From Pilaira anomala (Eukaryota; Mucoromycota; Mucoromycetes; Mucorales; Mucoraceae), in assembly GCA_025716855.1 (NCBI GenBank), contig JAIXMQ010000027.1, positions 248,001 to 312,000 on the forward strand: a stretch of DNA of 64,000 nucleotides, in the 5' to 3' direction. This document shows positions 1-9,623 of this stretch, piece by piece (positions within the stretch are counted from its first letter, which is position 1; each line of letters starts with the position of its first letter). Made by a program: the position numbers and the translations under genes. The notes below the pieces were generated by a model, which saw only the letters and a list, made by a program, of their open reading frames with translations, made no database searches and was not told the origin of the DNA.

Positions 1-358
1 TTGCAAAATTATAAAGCTCATATAATCTTTCAATTTCTTTATCCATATCTTCATTGATTGTTGACGTAGTTGTCACACAAGATGCATTAGACGGTCTTCT
101 ACGGAACGGTGACATACATTTATCTAATACTCCTTCATTTAATGAGCTAGGAAAAGATGGTCTCTTTATATTTGAAGGTATAAATGATTCTTCTTTACAA
201 CCATAACCAGTAGAGGACACTGTACTGGTTGTGTTTGTACTGGTTGTACTACACTGAGAAGGACGTCTCTTGGCTAGATCGGGTGTAAACCAATCTTTGA
301 AGGTGTTCCATTTAGATTTAAATGTTGTAGTTGTAGGTGATTGTACAAGTGGGTACAT
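1..358 (-). CDS. 5' part of a Ser/Thr-rich hypothetical protein (runs off the window)
   Basis: Open frame of 119 codons on the minus strand from an ATG at 358-356 to the window edge without a stop. The protein starts MYPLVQSPTTTTFKSKW and is rich in Ser, Thr and Asn. It has three basic patches before serine (KRRPS, KRPSF, RRRPS) that resemble basophilic kinase sites (RRxS), and ends at the edge in an acidic/basic stretch (NEDMDKEIERLYNF). I recognise no domain and the C-terminus is outside. The clean frame, balanced composition and the AT-rich, TATA-like DNA upstream (360-620) make a real first exon likely. Function is unknown. Confidence 0.6.
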   Translation of the reverse strand, partial: MYPLVQSPTTTTFKSKWNTFKDWFTPDLAKRRPSQCSTTSTNTTSTVSSTGYGCKEESFIPSNIKRPSFPSSLNEGVLDKCMSPFRRRPSNASCVTTTSTINEDMDKEIERLYELYNFA

Positions 359-768
359 GTTATGTATATATATAAGTATTATTTTATGTGTGTGTGGGTG
401 TGTGTGTGTGGTATATAAGGTATATTTATAAAAAGAGAGAGAGAAAAAAAAAAAAAAGAAAAGAAAAAATATAAAAAGGAAAATATAAATATAAAAAAAA
501 TAACAAAGAAAATAACCCTTGATTTGAAACAGGAAAGGTGGGAGAGATAAAAAGGGGCATATGTAAATATATATTATTTATATATGTATATATATATATA
601 TATTACCATCTAGGAGAACAAAATAATAATAATATAAAGATGTAACAGAGAGAAATGTCACTTGTATTTTGCTTTGTCATTAGCTAAATGTGTGATGTAT
701 AATATAAATACATACGCTTACATGTACGATCATTTCTATATACACATATATAGCTCAATAGACTGTAT

Positions 769-854
<86 letters not shown>

Positions 855-1096
855 TTCTCTCTCTCTCTCTCTCTTTCTCTCTATTTCTCCTGTGTTGGTG
901 GCAATAAAGAACTCTTGTAATACCCCCTGCTTATTTAAATTCATGCAAAATTTGTTGTTGTTTTTTTTTTCTTTTTTAACTTGTTGTTGTTATTGTTGTT
1001 GTTTATCACAAGAATGATTATATTATCGATTAGCATAAAAAAAAAATTTTTTTTATTTATTATTTCGAAACCTACTATTATTGTTATCCTAATTAG
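359..1096. other. Intergenic, AT-rich, with (CT)n
   Basis: No convincing coding. It holds purine and A-tracts (430-475), alternating TA (570-602), a long CT microsatellite (about 773-880) and poly-T/A runs. The open frame through the CT tract encodes only Leu-Ser repeats and is not a gene. Confidence 0.7.
773..880. repeat. (CT)n microsatellite
   Basis: About 100 bp of almost pure CT dinucleotides with a few TTT interruptions near 846-876. Similar tracts recur at 1863-1912, 12120-12170 (GA) and 44244-44291. Confidence 0.95.
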
Positions 1097-1109
1097 ACCT
1101 TCTTTATCG

Positions 1110-1324
1110 TATTGAGCTGCTGCTGCGGTATAACTATAATAGCTTGTTGGGGATTAACTTTTTCTTGTGCATTAGGAGCAAAAAGAACGAAACGGTCTCT
1201 TATCAATACTTACACAAAGGAGTGAGCCATCACTTTCTATCAAAAAAACTTGAATTATAGAGCTAAGCCCACAATAGCCCTCTTTTTCTTGATAAAACAA
1301 GTCTCGGCCTCTCTGTGTATATTC
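1110..1324 (-). other. Possible last exon(s) of an unrecognised gene
   Basis: After a pyrimidine-rich TTTTTCTTTTTAG acceptor (minus strand), a 50-codon frame begins at 1324 (EYTQRGRDLFYQEKEGYCGL...) and stops near 1172. The same stretch in another frame reads RDRFVLFAPNAQEKVNPQQ before a stop near 1100. Either there is a frameshift, or an intron starts at a GTAAGT donor (near 1206) and ends at TATTATAG with a CTAAT branch-like site inside. No upstream exons could be found with certainty. The composition looks coding, but the family is unknown. It may be a relic. Confidence 0.3.
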
Positions 1325-1861
1325 CTAAAAAGAAAAAAAAAACTTGATTAGAGCTTGACTCATCAGACCCATACCACGGGTTTGTTATTTTTTAATCTAT
1401 CTGTTGGGCGCGCTATGATGGGTTGTGTTGTTTTAGTGTGTGAATAAATTTAGTCTAATTCTTTTTTTAACTTTTTTTTTCGTTAAACAGAGATTTGCAT
1501 TGTATAACTAATCTTTGACATATGAAAATACAACAACAACAACAACAACAACAACAACGAAAATTGTGTTACTCTTTATCGGATCAAGTATGCCGTAAAA
1601 AAAAAAAAATTCATTTTATTGTAAAGAAGTGTCAACTTTTTTTTTTTTGACGGCTATAACTATATAATTGATGTATTATACAAATGTAATAGAAACCGGA
1701 AAAAGATCGATCCTTACGTCAGTCAACACTTTGACTCCTTCTCTTTCTTTCTTTTTTCTCTCCTTGTATAATCCTTGTTCCTGACCAAGTAGTTAGTAGT
1801 ATGTATGTGGCGAGATTATCCGTGAATACAAAAATGTCCTTTTTGGTTGAATATGCAAGAA

Positions 1862-1914
<53 letters not shown>

Positions 1915-2220
1915 GTATGTAGTTGACTCCAAATGATTTTTATACTGTACTTACTGCTCCTATCAGTTTGTTTGATTCAAAAGACGTCAAAATAGATTCA
2001 AATGATAAATTTTAGTGATGGTAAAATAAATCCAAAACGATTTTTTACTGTGAAAAAAAAAATTTGCGATTTAGATACATATACATGTTTTTTTTTTGTA
2101 TAGCAACGTATAAGGGATTCTTATGTACTACAAAGACACACATTTTGTGCCAAGAAATGATCTGTAACTATGTATGTATTTACCGACATACAATTAAGCT
2201 CTCTCCCTTCCCTCCCCTTT

Positions 2221-2259
<39 letters not shown>

Positions 2260-2412
2260 GTCTGAAAATAATAGTGATAACACTTTATTATTATTATAAT
2301 TATCGATCGTTTTATTAATTGAAACGGATCATTCTTTATAAAATCATGACACACACATACACACATAACAAATATAATTTATTAGTTCTCCTTGTTTTTT
2401 TTTATTATTTAT
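1325..2412. other. Intergenic, simple repeats
   Basis: No supported gene. It has a (CAA)n tract at about 1531-1558, (CT)n at 1863-1912, and an A-tract at 2228-2255. The CAA tract reads as Gln/Asn/Thr in places but has no supporting frame around it. Confidence 0.6.
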
Positions 2413-3895
2413 TTAATGATGAATAAATGATAACAATAATGCAGTTGTAACTAGCATATAAAAGGTAATTATATTGATAGATGAACGCATGACGCCATGA
2501 GAAGTACTAGACAATGGCATAATATTATCAGTTAAACCACTATAACTATTTCCATCAATATCATCACAAGGTGTATCAGGTTTATTTGTCTTGACAATGG
2601 TAGTAGTATAATTCGTATTGGTTAAAACGGTTGAATAACCAATTGTTTCCAAGATACGCAATATACCTGGTCCAATCGCTGATTTATAAACATGTTGAAC
2701 CGTTTCATCTCTTGTCACTGTACGATTGATCAAGGTATTATTGACTGTGCTGGTGATATTGATTTCTTTTGGTACAGTGGTTGTATAATGAATCACGGGT
2801 ATATTCGAATAAGCTTCTTCTATCAAGCTTTCCATCGTTCTTCCTTTACTGAATGTATGTACCATTAAGAAATCAGGTGTATTCATATAATCATCATCTA
2901 CATGAGAAGTAGAGATACCAGGTCGATAATAAGATTCTTGATTAGAGGAAAGTATTTCTGGTCCAGTCATTAACTGAATTGAAGGATAAGTTGCATTTAA
3001 ATACGGGTCGGTATAAAACACACTTGGATTCTCTATCGAATGAACGTATTGAAACAATAATGTTTTAGGTGTTGACATGGAAACATACATTGATTTCGCT
3101 CGAGAAGATTGTGTTGCATTATTTAAGAACGAATTCATAAAGTTCACAATAAATGACTTTTGTGAATCCACTATACAAAATCCTTGCATATCAAAACTAT
3201 ATTCAACTAAATCCGCAGTGATGTTTTTAGCAGGTATGAATAAGTCCAGAAATTTGTCAAAGATTAAATTGGGTTGAAATCCAGTGATAAAAGCAGGTCC
3301 TGCATCTTGTCGAACTAACCAGTTTGGATTCGGTGTAATGATCTTGAGGTTATCGGATGGAATAATACCTTCAAGTAGTTGTTGAAAGGGTGAGGTTCTG
3401 TCTGAGAAATAAGGCGCCCAGGATGAAAGCATACCAAGTCCATGGATCATTTGATGTAAAATGACACATTCAATATCTACTTGGTTTTCGTTGATTTCTG
3501 AATTACTTGAATTAAACCAAAATACTTCATCATTTAAATAAATGTCATGGTTGATATCAATTGCAATATCATATGTTGCCCATGTTGAACTATCTGGATA
3601 AGGCGCTCTTAATTGTTTAGCCAATGCTTGTGGATAAATGAAATTAGAGTCGGCTTGATTCAGCGAGATCAATGTAAACTATTCAAGTGTGAATATACCA
3701 AACATATGTGTATATGACTTTATTATTATTATTATTGTTATTATTACCTGTGAACTAGGCGATCCCCACCCATACGTACTATTCGAACAATAATTCAAAC
3801 AAAAGCTATAATAAGACATCTTGATACTATAGAAATTCACCTATCATTATTTAATATGTTGGTAACTTTGACTTATCTTTTTAAACTTTTCTAAA

Positions 3896-3958
<63 letters not shown>

Positions 3959-4245
3959 TATACTTACACAATTTTATTTCTTAATATCAATACTTCAGAT
4001 AGACGTTTTGCTGCCGAGATGAGTGAAGACTGAACTTGCTTACAGTGTTCTTGTCCAACTTCACAATACATCTTGACTTGAATTAAACTGGTGATGTCCG
4101 TTATATTTGGTTCATTTTTAAATAACTCTCGAGAGTTGTAAATGTCTTGATTGACTGGATCACTCACTCCAGGTGGTGCTTCATCTTGAGGATGAACAAA
4201 ACTTGAAAATAAAAGAAATAAAAACAGATAATAATAATAGTACAT
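2413..4245 (-). CDS. Secreted, probably GPI-anchored zincin-like protein with HQxxH
   Basis: Three exons: 4245-3968, 3826-3748 and 3678-2413 (540 codons plus stop, in phase). An N-terminal signal peptide is clear (MYYYYYLFLFLLFSSFVHPQ). A hydrophobic tail at the C-terminus (ITFYMLVTTALLLSFIHH), preceded by small residues, suggests a GPI anchor or tail anchor. Residues about 194-202 read HQMIHGLGM followed by LSSW. This matches the HExxHGxGFxSSW signature of secreted metalloprotease-like fungal proteins, except that the catalytic Glu is Gln. Several N-glycosylation sequons are present. An inactive, cell-surface or secreted pseudoprotease is inferred. The exon 1/2 join could alternatively use a GTGTAA donor. 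The first intron holds a 50-bp A/T run. Confidence 0.7.
3896..3953. repeat. Long poly(A/T) tract in intron 1
   Basis: Over 50 consecutive A on the plus strand (poly-T in the transcript) between two exons of the zincin-like gene. It forms the pyrimidine-rich part of the intron. Confidence 0.9.
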
Positions 4246-4296
4246 ATAATTTAAATAAAAAGGGGGAGGGGGAGAAAAACTAAGAAAAGAGATCTA

Positions 4297-4331
<35 letters not shown>
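4297..4331. repeat. (GT)n microsatellite
   Basis: About 34 bp of GT repeats in the short gap between the zincin-like gene start and the 3' end of the F-box gene, which share the minus strand. Confidence 0.9.
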
Positions 4332-4334
<3 letters not shown>

Positions 4335-4362
4335 AAGTGTGATAAGCCACCAATAAGAAACC

Positions 4363-5736
4363 TTAGATCTTATACCAATCATGATGATTTCGTTTTATAA
4401 AACTTGAATTTTGACCTACATGAATCGTCTGTAATTGATTGGACTTGTAAAATAAACATGGGTCGATTGGCGGTTGATTCACCAGTGTTATATGATGTAA
4501 AGGTAACCTAGACAACGTCTCTATCGATTGATTTGTTAAAGGAACAGAGTAAAGGTAGATCTCCTTTAAGTTCTCCAAATACTCCAAACCTGTCAAACTG
4601 TCATTTTTATCTTCTGCTTCCTGTCTTTTTCTTAATTCAAATATCTCTAACTGTGGTAACGCTTTAAATAAACTACTAAAAGAACTTGAAGGAATAACAG
4701 GAAAACATAGACGTAATTCGATCAGCTGATGACAACCAACTAAATGTTGTAACCCTGTAAGCAACAGATCATGTTCCATTGTCTTGATGGTTGGAGAATT
4801 CATTCTGGCACCACTTAAATAAACATTCATTTTAGGTGACAGATCGAGTCTTTTCAATTTATTTGGATTTAACCTTTCTATGATCCCATCTAAATTACCT
4901 GTACGCATCCGAGTTAATCTAAAATCCTGTAACTGCTTTAAGCTCGTAACACATTGTCGAATACATCCCAAATAAGTAGGTTCTGTACAAGATACATGTA
5001 AACACTCTAATGATTTACAGAACTGTGTCAAACATAACCAACTCAAGCTATTCAATTCAATATTCAACATCTTTAAACTGATCAATTGCTTCCCTGATTT
5101 ACGTATTAATAATTGTAACCCTGCTTGACTTAACGTACAAGACGAAATGTCCAAATGCTGCACTTGATCAAATATTTGAAAATGATTGTATTGAATAGAC
5201 GTTAAATCTTGATACTGTATTGATAGCGCTTTGATCCCTTTCTTCAACTCTTGCAAGATATTAACCAACAAGACAAAAGGAACCTTGAGTTGGTACATGC
5301 TCTTCTTTGATAGATCCATTGTCATCGAAGCCAGGTCATGCGATGGACGCATCTGATATAAATGATCTCGTTCGTGATACCGTTTTGATTGAAGTCTATA
5401 TCCGTTTAAATACAATTCATTTAAGCCTGAGAAAGATTTCGATAATCCAACGACCATGTCTTGTGATAGACACCAACATCCACTTAGATCAAGCTTGGAA
5501 ATAAGTGGTGTATTACTATAGAGTCGGATCTGTTTATCTTTTAAAAAATTCAACAAGTCTCCATTCGAAACTGTAGAGTAGGGTGAAAAGTCTAAATGAC
5601 TCCAGCAGGCTGGTTGTGTACAGAACAAGTGTTTGAGTTGACTACAGGTTTGTAATACTTGACATTTGTCGGCTACATTAGGTAAATATTGAACTATTTC
5701 AATCAAGAGTTCGGTAGGTAAGGTAATCAACTTCAT
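4363..5736 (-). CDS. F-box / leucine-rich-repeat protein
   Basis: Single-exon gene of 457 codons. The first about 40 residues are an F-box (LPTELLIEIVQYLPNVADK, then a conserved Cys/Leu-rich helix and the ACWSHLDFSP end). The rest is a run of irregular Leu-rich repeats with LDLSGCWCLS, LDISSCTLS and LKRLDLSP-type strands, as in Skp2/Fbl substrate receptors. Such proteins bind Skp1 through the F-box and recruit substrates to an SCF ubiquitin ligase with the LRRs. The target is unknown. The start codon is the first ATG after an AT-rich leader with a poly-T/poly-A pair, and no introns are needed. Confidence 0.85.
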   Translation of the reverse strand: MKLITLPTELLIEIVQYLPNVADKCQVLQTCSQLKHLFCTQPACWSHLDFSPYSTVSNGDLLNFLKDKQIRLYSNTPLISKLDLSGCWCLSQDMVVGLSKSFSGLNELYLNGYRLQSKRYHERDHLYQMRPSHDLASMTMDLSKKSMYQLKVPFVLLVNILQELKKGIKALSIQYQDLTSIQYNHFQIFDQVQHLDISSCTLSQAGLQLLIRKSGKQLISLKMLNIELNSLSWLCLTQFCKSLECLHVSCTEPTYLGCIRQCVTSLKQLQDFRLTRMRTGNLDGIIERLNPNKLKRLDLSPKMNVYLSGARMNSPTIKTMEHDLLLTGLQHLVGCHQLIELRLCFPVIPSSSFSSLFKALPQLEIFELRKRQEAEDKNDSLTGLEYLENLKEIYLYSVPLTNQSIETLSRLPLHHITLVNQPPIDPCLFYKSNQLQTIHVGQNSSFIKRNHHDWYKI

Positions 5737-6560
5737 GTTTTTTTTTTAAAAAAAAAAATTATGTGTGTATTAACGAAAAGAGTGAGATAAAAAAATAAAA
5801 AAAAATAAAGCTACGAAATACCCCCTCACGCGTAAATACTTTATTTGTTATTTATTAATGACATGAATCGTTCTAATATCGTATACGAACGGGTTACACG
5901 TCTTTCTTATCTCTTGCTCATTATTTGTTGTACAACCCGATCTTAGCATAAATATTCTTTTCTTTTTTTACACATATTAAAAAAAAGAATTACATTATCT
6001 ATATATGTAATATTTGGTCTTATCAATGATTGAATAATAAGTATATACATGTAACATTTCTACTTTTTGCATGAACATACATGGTATCAATGCTAGAAAT
6101 GGATGATTCATTCTTTTATGGAAAAATTTAAACGTATCAACGAGAGAAAGGTCATTTACTCTTTTTTTTTTTTTGTAATAAGCATACAGTGTGTTACAGT
6201 ATAAATTGCTTTATTTCTTTTTTTATGGTAAAAAAATAAAATTAAAGGAGGGGTTCGTACATACAAATAGTATATTTAGTTTATTATTTATTTTTAGAGT
6301 ATTAACAAAGCTATTATTTAACAATGAGACGACTAGCAGTAAGATAAGAGTAGGAAATACAGAGATTCATATGATTTAATTATTTTATACATAGACGAGA
6401 GGTAATGAATATTAAGCAACGAATTCTTAGAGAGGTACTTGAGAGTTAACTAAATACACAATATAAAGTAAACAACGAAGAATTACGAAGCAATACTAAA
6501 AGAACCAGACAGTGAATATACATAAATGAACTTAGTTCAAGTTATTATGTTTTTGAGAAG
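5737..6560. other. Intergenic
   Basis: AT-rich leader of the F-box gene (poly-T, CCCCTCACGCG at about 5821) and further non-coding DNA. The 62-codon frame at 6191 has no coding character. Confidence 0.6.
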
Positions 6561-6569
6561 TACATTTTA

Positions 6570-7503
6570 AGCTACTGCATCTTTGTTCGAAATTTGCCCC
6601 AAATTTTTGCAATAATGTCTTCGTTGGCTGTCTTCACAATCTGTTTGTTGTTGTGTCAGCCATAGATTTAAGATATGGAGAAAGGGATGTCTTTCCGATC
6701 ATTTGAAGCTCGTCTTTCTCTTTAAATAAAGTGATTATCTTTTTGATATCTTGTTGGACTTGCGTATCTTCTATAGGACTTTTAGGCAAAAGAACCACAA
6801 CATCATGTTTTTGTAACAAGGGTTCAGATTCTCCATGTAAAGTGCTTTCGTTTATAAATGCTAGAATTTCTGCGTTTCGGGTGGCGTTACTGTTTGAAGA
6901 TGGAACTCACCTAGTATATTTTTTATTCACTTAGGTTGTTAGCTTAATGACTCTAAATGACCCGTCCTGAAGGACGGACCTCCATCGTCTGAGTCCCTAA
7001 GATACAATCAGCAGAATATCCTTTTGAACTATTGACAAGAGTGTAAATTGAATACGGCTGCACAGTAATATCCTGGGTAAACACACTATAAAATATTCCG
7101 AGTGAATACGTACTTCTTTAGTGAAATTTAAATCTTAATTGTTGAATATGAACTACTCAGTTTCAAACGTTTTATACCTCTATCTTTAAGATCTATAATA
7201 TGCTCAAGTTGATTATTTGTTGTGAGCGCCGTAATGTAGAGCTCATTATCCTTTAAAGAATCTGGATGCACGTCAAATAGAATCCAGTTTAAAGCAGCAA
7301 TTACGTTACGAATAACTTAATTATTCGTTTCATCATTAGGAAATAAGACACCCATAGCATCATCTAATGATAATTTTACTTCTAGCTCCAAGTAGGTAAG
7401 AGGAAGATGGAACAGATAACTCCAAAGGTTGTTGCAAATTTACTGATGATTCATCTAAATCTAATTTATCTTGTAATACTGAAAGATAAACTTCATCATT
7501 AGT
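6570..7503 (-). pseudogene. Decayed coding locus, family not recognised
   Basis: The minus strand holds successive pieces of coding-like sequence broken by stops and frame changes. At 7545-7360 the frame holds VLQDKLDLDESSVNLQQPLE after a TTTATCTTTCAG acceptor-like site. At 7350-7140 it reads LDDAMGVLFPND and ALNWILFDVHPDSLKDNEL. At 6819-6634 it reads LQKHDVVVLLPKSPIEDTQV. No single model joins them. Another coding-like piece (KESSSSHIIASDQ, followed by a GTAATC donor) lies at about 9235-9275 on the far side of the fold-back transposon, so the element may sit in an intron of this locus. No known domain is seen. It may be a lineage-specific or element-derived gene in decay. Confidence 0.35.
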
Positions 7504-7688
7504 ACAGGGTGTTTCGAAATTATTCACGCACTTTTTGGAAAACAATTTAAGCAGTTGAAAAAGTAAAAATTAAGCACTATCTAAAAAAAAAATTTCAAGC
7601 AACCATCTAAAAAACTTCAAGCATTAATAGACTAAAAATTCAAGCACAAAATGAAAATAAAAAATCATGCACATTAAAATTTATTAAA

Positions 7689-7925
7689 TGGGTTTTCTGT
7701 TTAAGCCATCATTAAATTCCTTACTGAAGATCTGCAAAAGCTTTGCAAGTCAATGGTGAGCACATTGTTGCAAGCTTCCCTATTTTTTTTTTTTTTTTTT
7801 TTTTTTTTTTGGAAGATAATGTCTCCTCCTTCAAAAATGCTTCTCTCTTTAACTTTACTTTTGCAATACTGACCAAAAAAGCTGCTCAATGAGATTAAGT
7901 TCAGACGAGTAAGGTGGAAGATAAA
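7689..7925 (-). pseudogene. Transposase C-terminal relic, left arm
   Basis: The minus strand reads SIPVYLPPYS-SELNLIEQLF-WSVLQK, then a stop, then VKRE-like and EACNNVLTIDLQSFCR in shifted frames. The motif matches the third-acidic-residue region of Tc1/mariner transposases (LPPYSPxLNxIExxW). A poly-T run of about 28 bp interrupts it. This copy keeps the Tyr that is a stop in the other arm. Confidence 0.75.
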
Positions 7926-8305
7926 CCGGAATAGAGCGAAGCTGGGAAATATTGGTTAGTGTGGAAATTGATATGTATGGTGATTTCAGAAAAACAACAT
8001 GATGATGAGAGAATAGAGTCCTTTATTTTAGAGTTAAATTAATGTGGATCAAGTGAAAAAAAAAATGTAGCAAATATTGTTGTGTGTATTTACATCGACT
8101 AAAAACGAGCAGTTCCCAGGTAAACGCCCATTCTAATTGTCTGAGGCTAGGCTACTAATTAAAAAAAAATTATCCTCCAATCCGCCCTCGGGCCCCACCG
8201 TCTAGCTTCCTATATAGCGGTGGAGGAAGGAAAGACAGAGCAAGACAAAGTTGTCTCCCACATTGCTTAAGATCTAGGCAATGAGACCTTACTGCGACAA
8301 AATCA

Positions 8306-8461
8306 ATGGAAGAAAATGAAAACTCCTATTCGACCGATACAAGCCTAAGTAGTGAAGAAACTCTCTCTCTCTCTCTCACTCCTTTTCTTCGAGACCGAAG
8401 AAGCGACTTTATTGAGAACATAGGCAAGGAAATGAGAGGAGAGTTCACAAAAGCTGAATAA
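8306..8461 (+). CDS. Small ORF in the loop of the fold-back element
   Basis: A 51-codon frame starting MEENENSYSTDTSLSSEETL and ending with a charged helix (RDFIEN-like: RSDFIENIGKEMRGEF, then TKAE and stop). It occupies nearly the whole unique loop between the inverted arms. It could be the old first exon of the element's transposase, or a chance frame. No family is recognised. Listed because it is the only non-duplicated, coding-like part of the element. Confidence 0.3.
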   Translation: MEENENSYSTDTSLSSEETLSLSLTPFLRDRRSDFIENIGKEMRGEFTKAE

Positions 8462-8799
8462 GGTCTCATTGCCTGAATCTTAAGCAATGTGGGAGACAAC
8501 TTTGTCTTGCTCTGACTCTCCTCCCTCCACCGCTATATAGGAAGCTAGACGGTGGGGCCCGAGGGCGGATTGGAGGATAATTTTTTTTTAATTAGTAGCC
8601 TAGCCTCAGACAATTAGAATGGGCGTTTACCTGGGAACTGCTCGTTTTTAGTCGATGTAAATACACACAACAATATTTGCTACTTTTTTTTTTTTCACTT
8701 GATCCACATTAATTTAACTCTAAAATAAAGGACTCTATTCTCTCATCATGTTGTTTTTCTGAAATCACCATATCAATTTCCACACTAACCAATATTTCC

Positions 8800-9061
8800 C
8801 AGCTTCGCTCTATTCCGGTTTATCTTCCACCTTAGTCGCCTGAACTTAATCTCATTGAGCAGCTTTTTTGGTCAGTATTGCAAAAGTAGAGTTAAAGAGA
8901 GAAGCATTTTTGAAGGAGGAGACATTATCTTCCAAAAAAAAAAAAAAAAAAAAAAAAAAAATAGGGAAGCTTGCAACAATGTGCTCACCATTGACTTGCA
9001 AAGCTTTTGTAGATCTTCAGTAAGGAAATTTAATGATGGCTTAAACAGAAAACCCATTTAA
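8800..9061 (+). pseudogene. Transposase C-terminal relic, right arm
   Basis: Mirror copy of the left-arm relic: SIPVYLPP, stop, SPELNLIEQLFWSVLQK, stop, then a frame with EACNNVLTIDLQSFCRSS. It carries a stop where the left arm has Tyr, and a poly-A run at about 8935-8960. It is the end of an IS630/Tc1/mariner-type DDE transposase. Confidence 0.75.
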
Positions 9062-9319
9062 TAAATTTTAATGTGCATGATTTTTTATTTTCATTTTGTG
9101 CTTGAATTTTTATTTTCTTAATGCTTGAATTTTTTTTAGGTGTAGTGCTTGATTTTTTTTTTTCAACTGCTTCAAAAAGTGCGTGAATAATTTCGAAACA
9201 CCCTGTTATGAAAGAAAAAAAAAATAAGTTAAGATTACCTTGATCAGAAGCAATAATATGGCTACTAGAGGATTCCTTTTTTATAGCTTATGATCATTCA
9301 TCTCCTTCACTTTCCGGGC

Positions 9320-9623
9320 CTGATTTCTCTTTATAAAAGTTACACAAAAAAAGAGCATATTTGTGTATTTTTTAATGCAGTGTACTCTATTTTTATGCTA
9401 ATATATATTTTTTTAATAGAAGATCTGATAAAATGACATATATACAATCTCTATCATCTTATTTGACTCTTTACTCTGATTCGATATATATATATATAAA
9501 AAAAATGAAACAAAAAAAAAAAAATCATTTTGAAACTTGAAAAAAAAAAAAAATATTTACGGTTCTAAAAAAAAAAAAAAAAAAAAAATTATTTATCCTT
9601 TTCTCTCTTCACCATAAAAAAAA
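9320..9623. other. Upstream region of the WSD-type gene
   Basis: No coding seen. It has TA repeats (9484-9498) and three A-tracts (9512-9524, 9540-9553, 9568-9588) directly before the start codon of the acyltransferase. Confidence 0.6.

Larger units (their letters stand above)
7504..9206. mobile_element. Fold-back (palindromic) Tc1/mariner-derived element
   Basis: Two near-identical arms, about 7504-8290 and 8461-9206, are inverted around a loop of about 170 bp. The outer ends are perfect inverted copies (ACAGGGTGTTTCGAAATTAT at the left, its complement at the right). A TA lies directly left of CAGGG, while the right flank is TTA, so a TA target duplication is possible but not clean. Each arm encodes the C-terminal end of an IS630/Tc1/mariner DDE transposase (YLPP-Y/*-SPELNLIEQLFWSVLQK, then a basic tail), broken by stops and poly-A. 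It looks like two 3' halves joined head to head, hence non-autonomous. Confidence 0.8.

Noticed and set aside
662..907. Open frame of about 80 codons through the CT repeat
   Set aside because: It encodes (SL)n from a dinucleotide repeat and has no other coding character.
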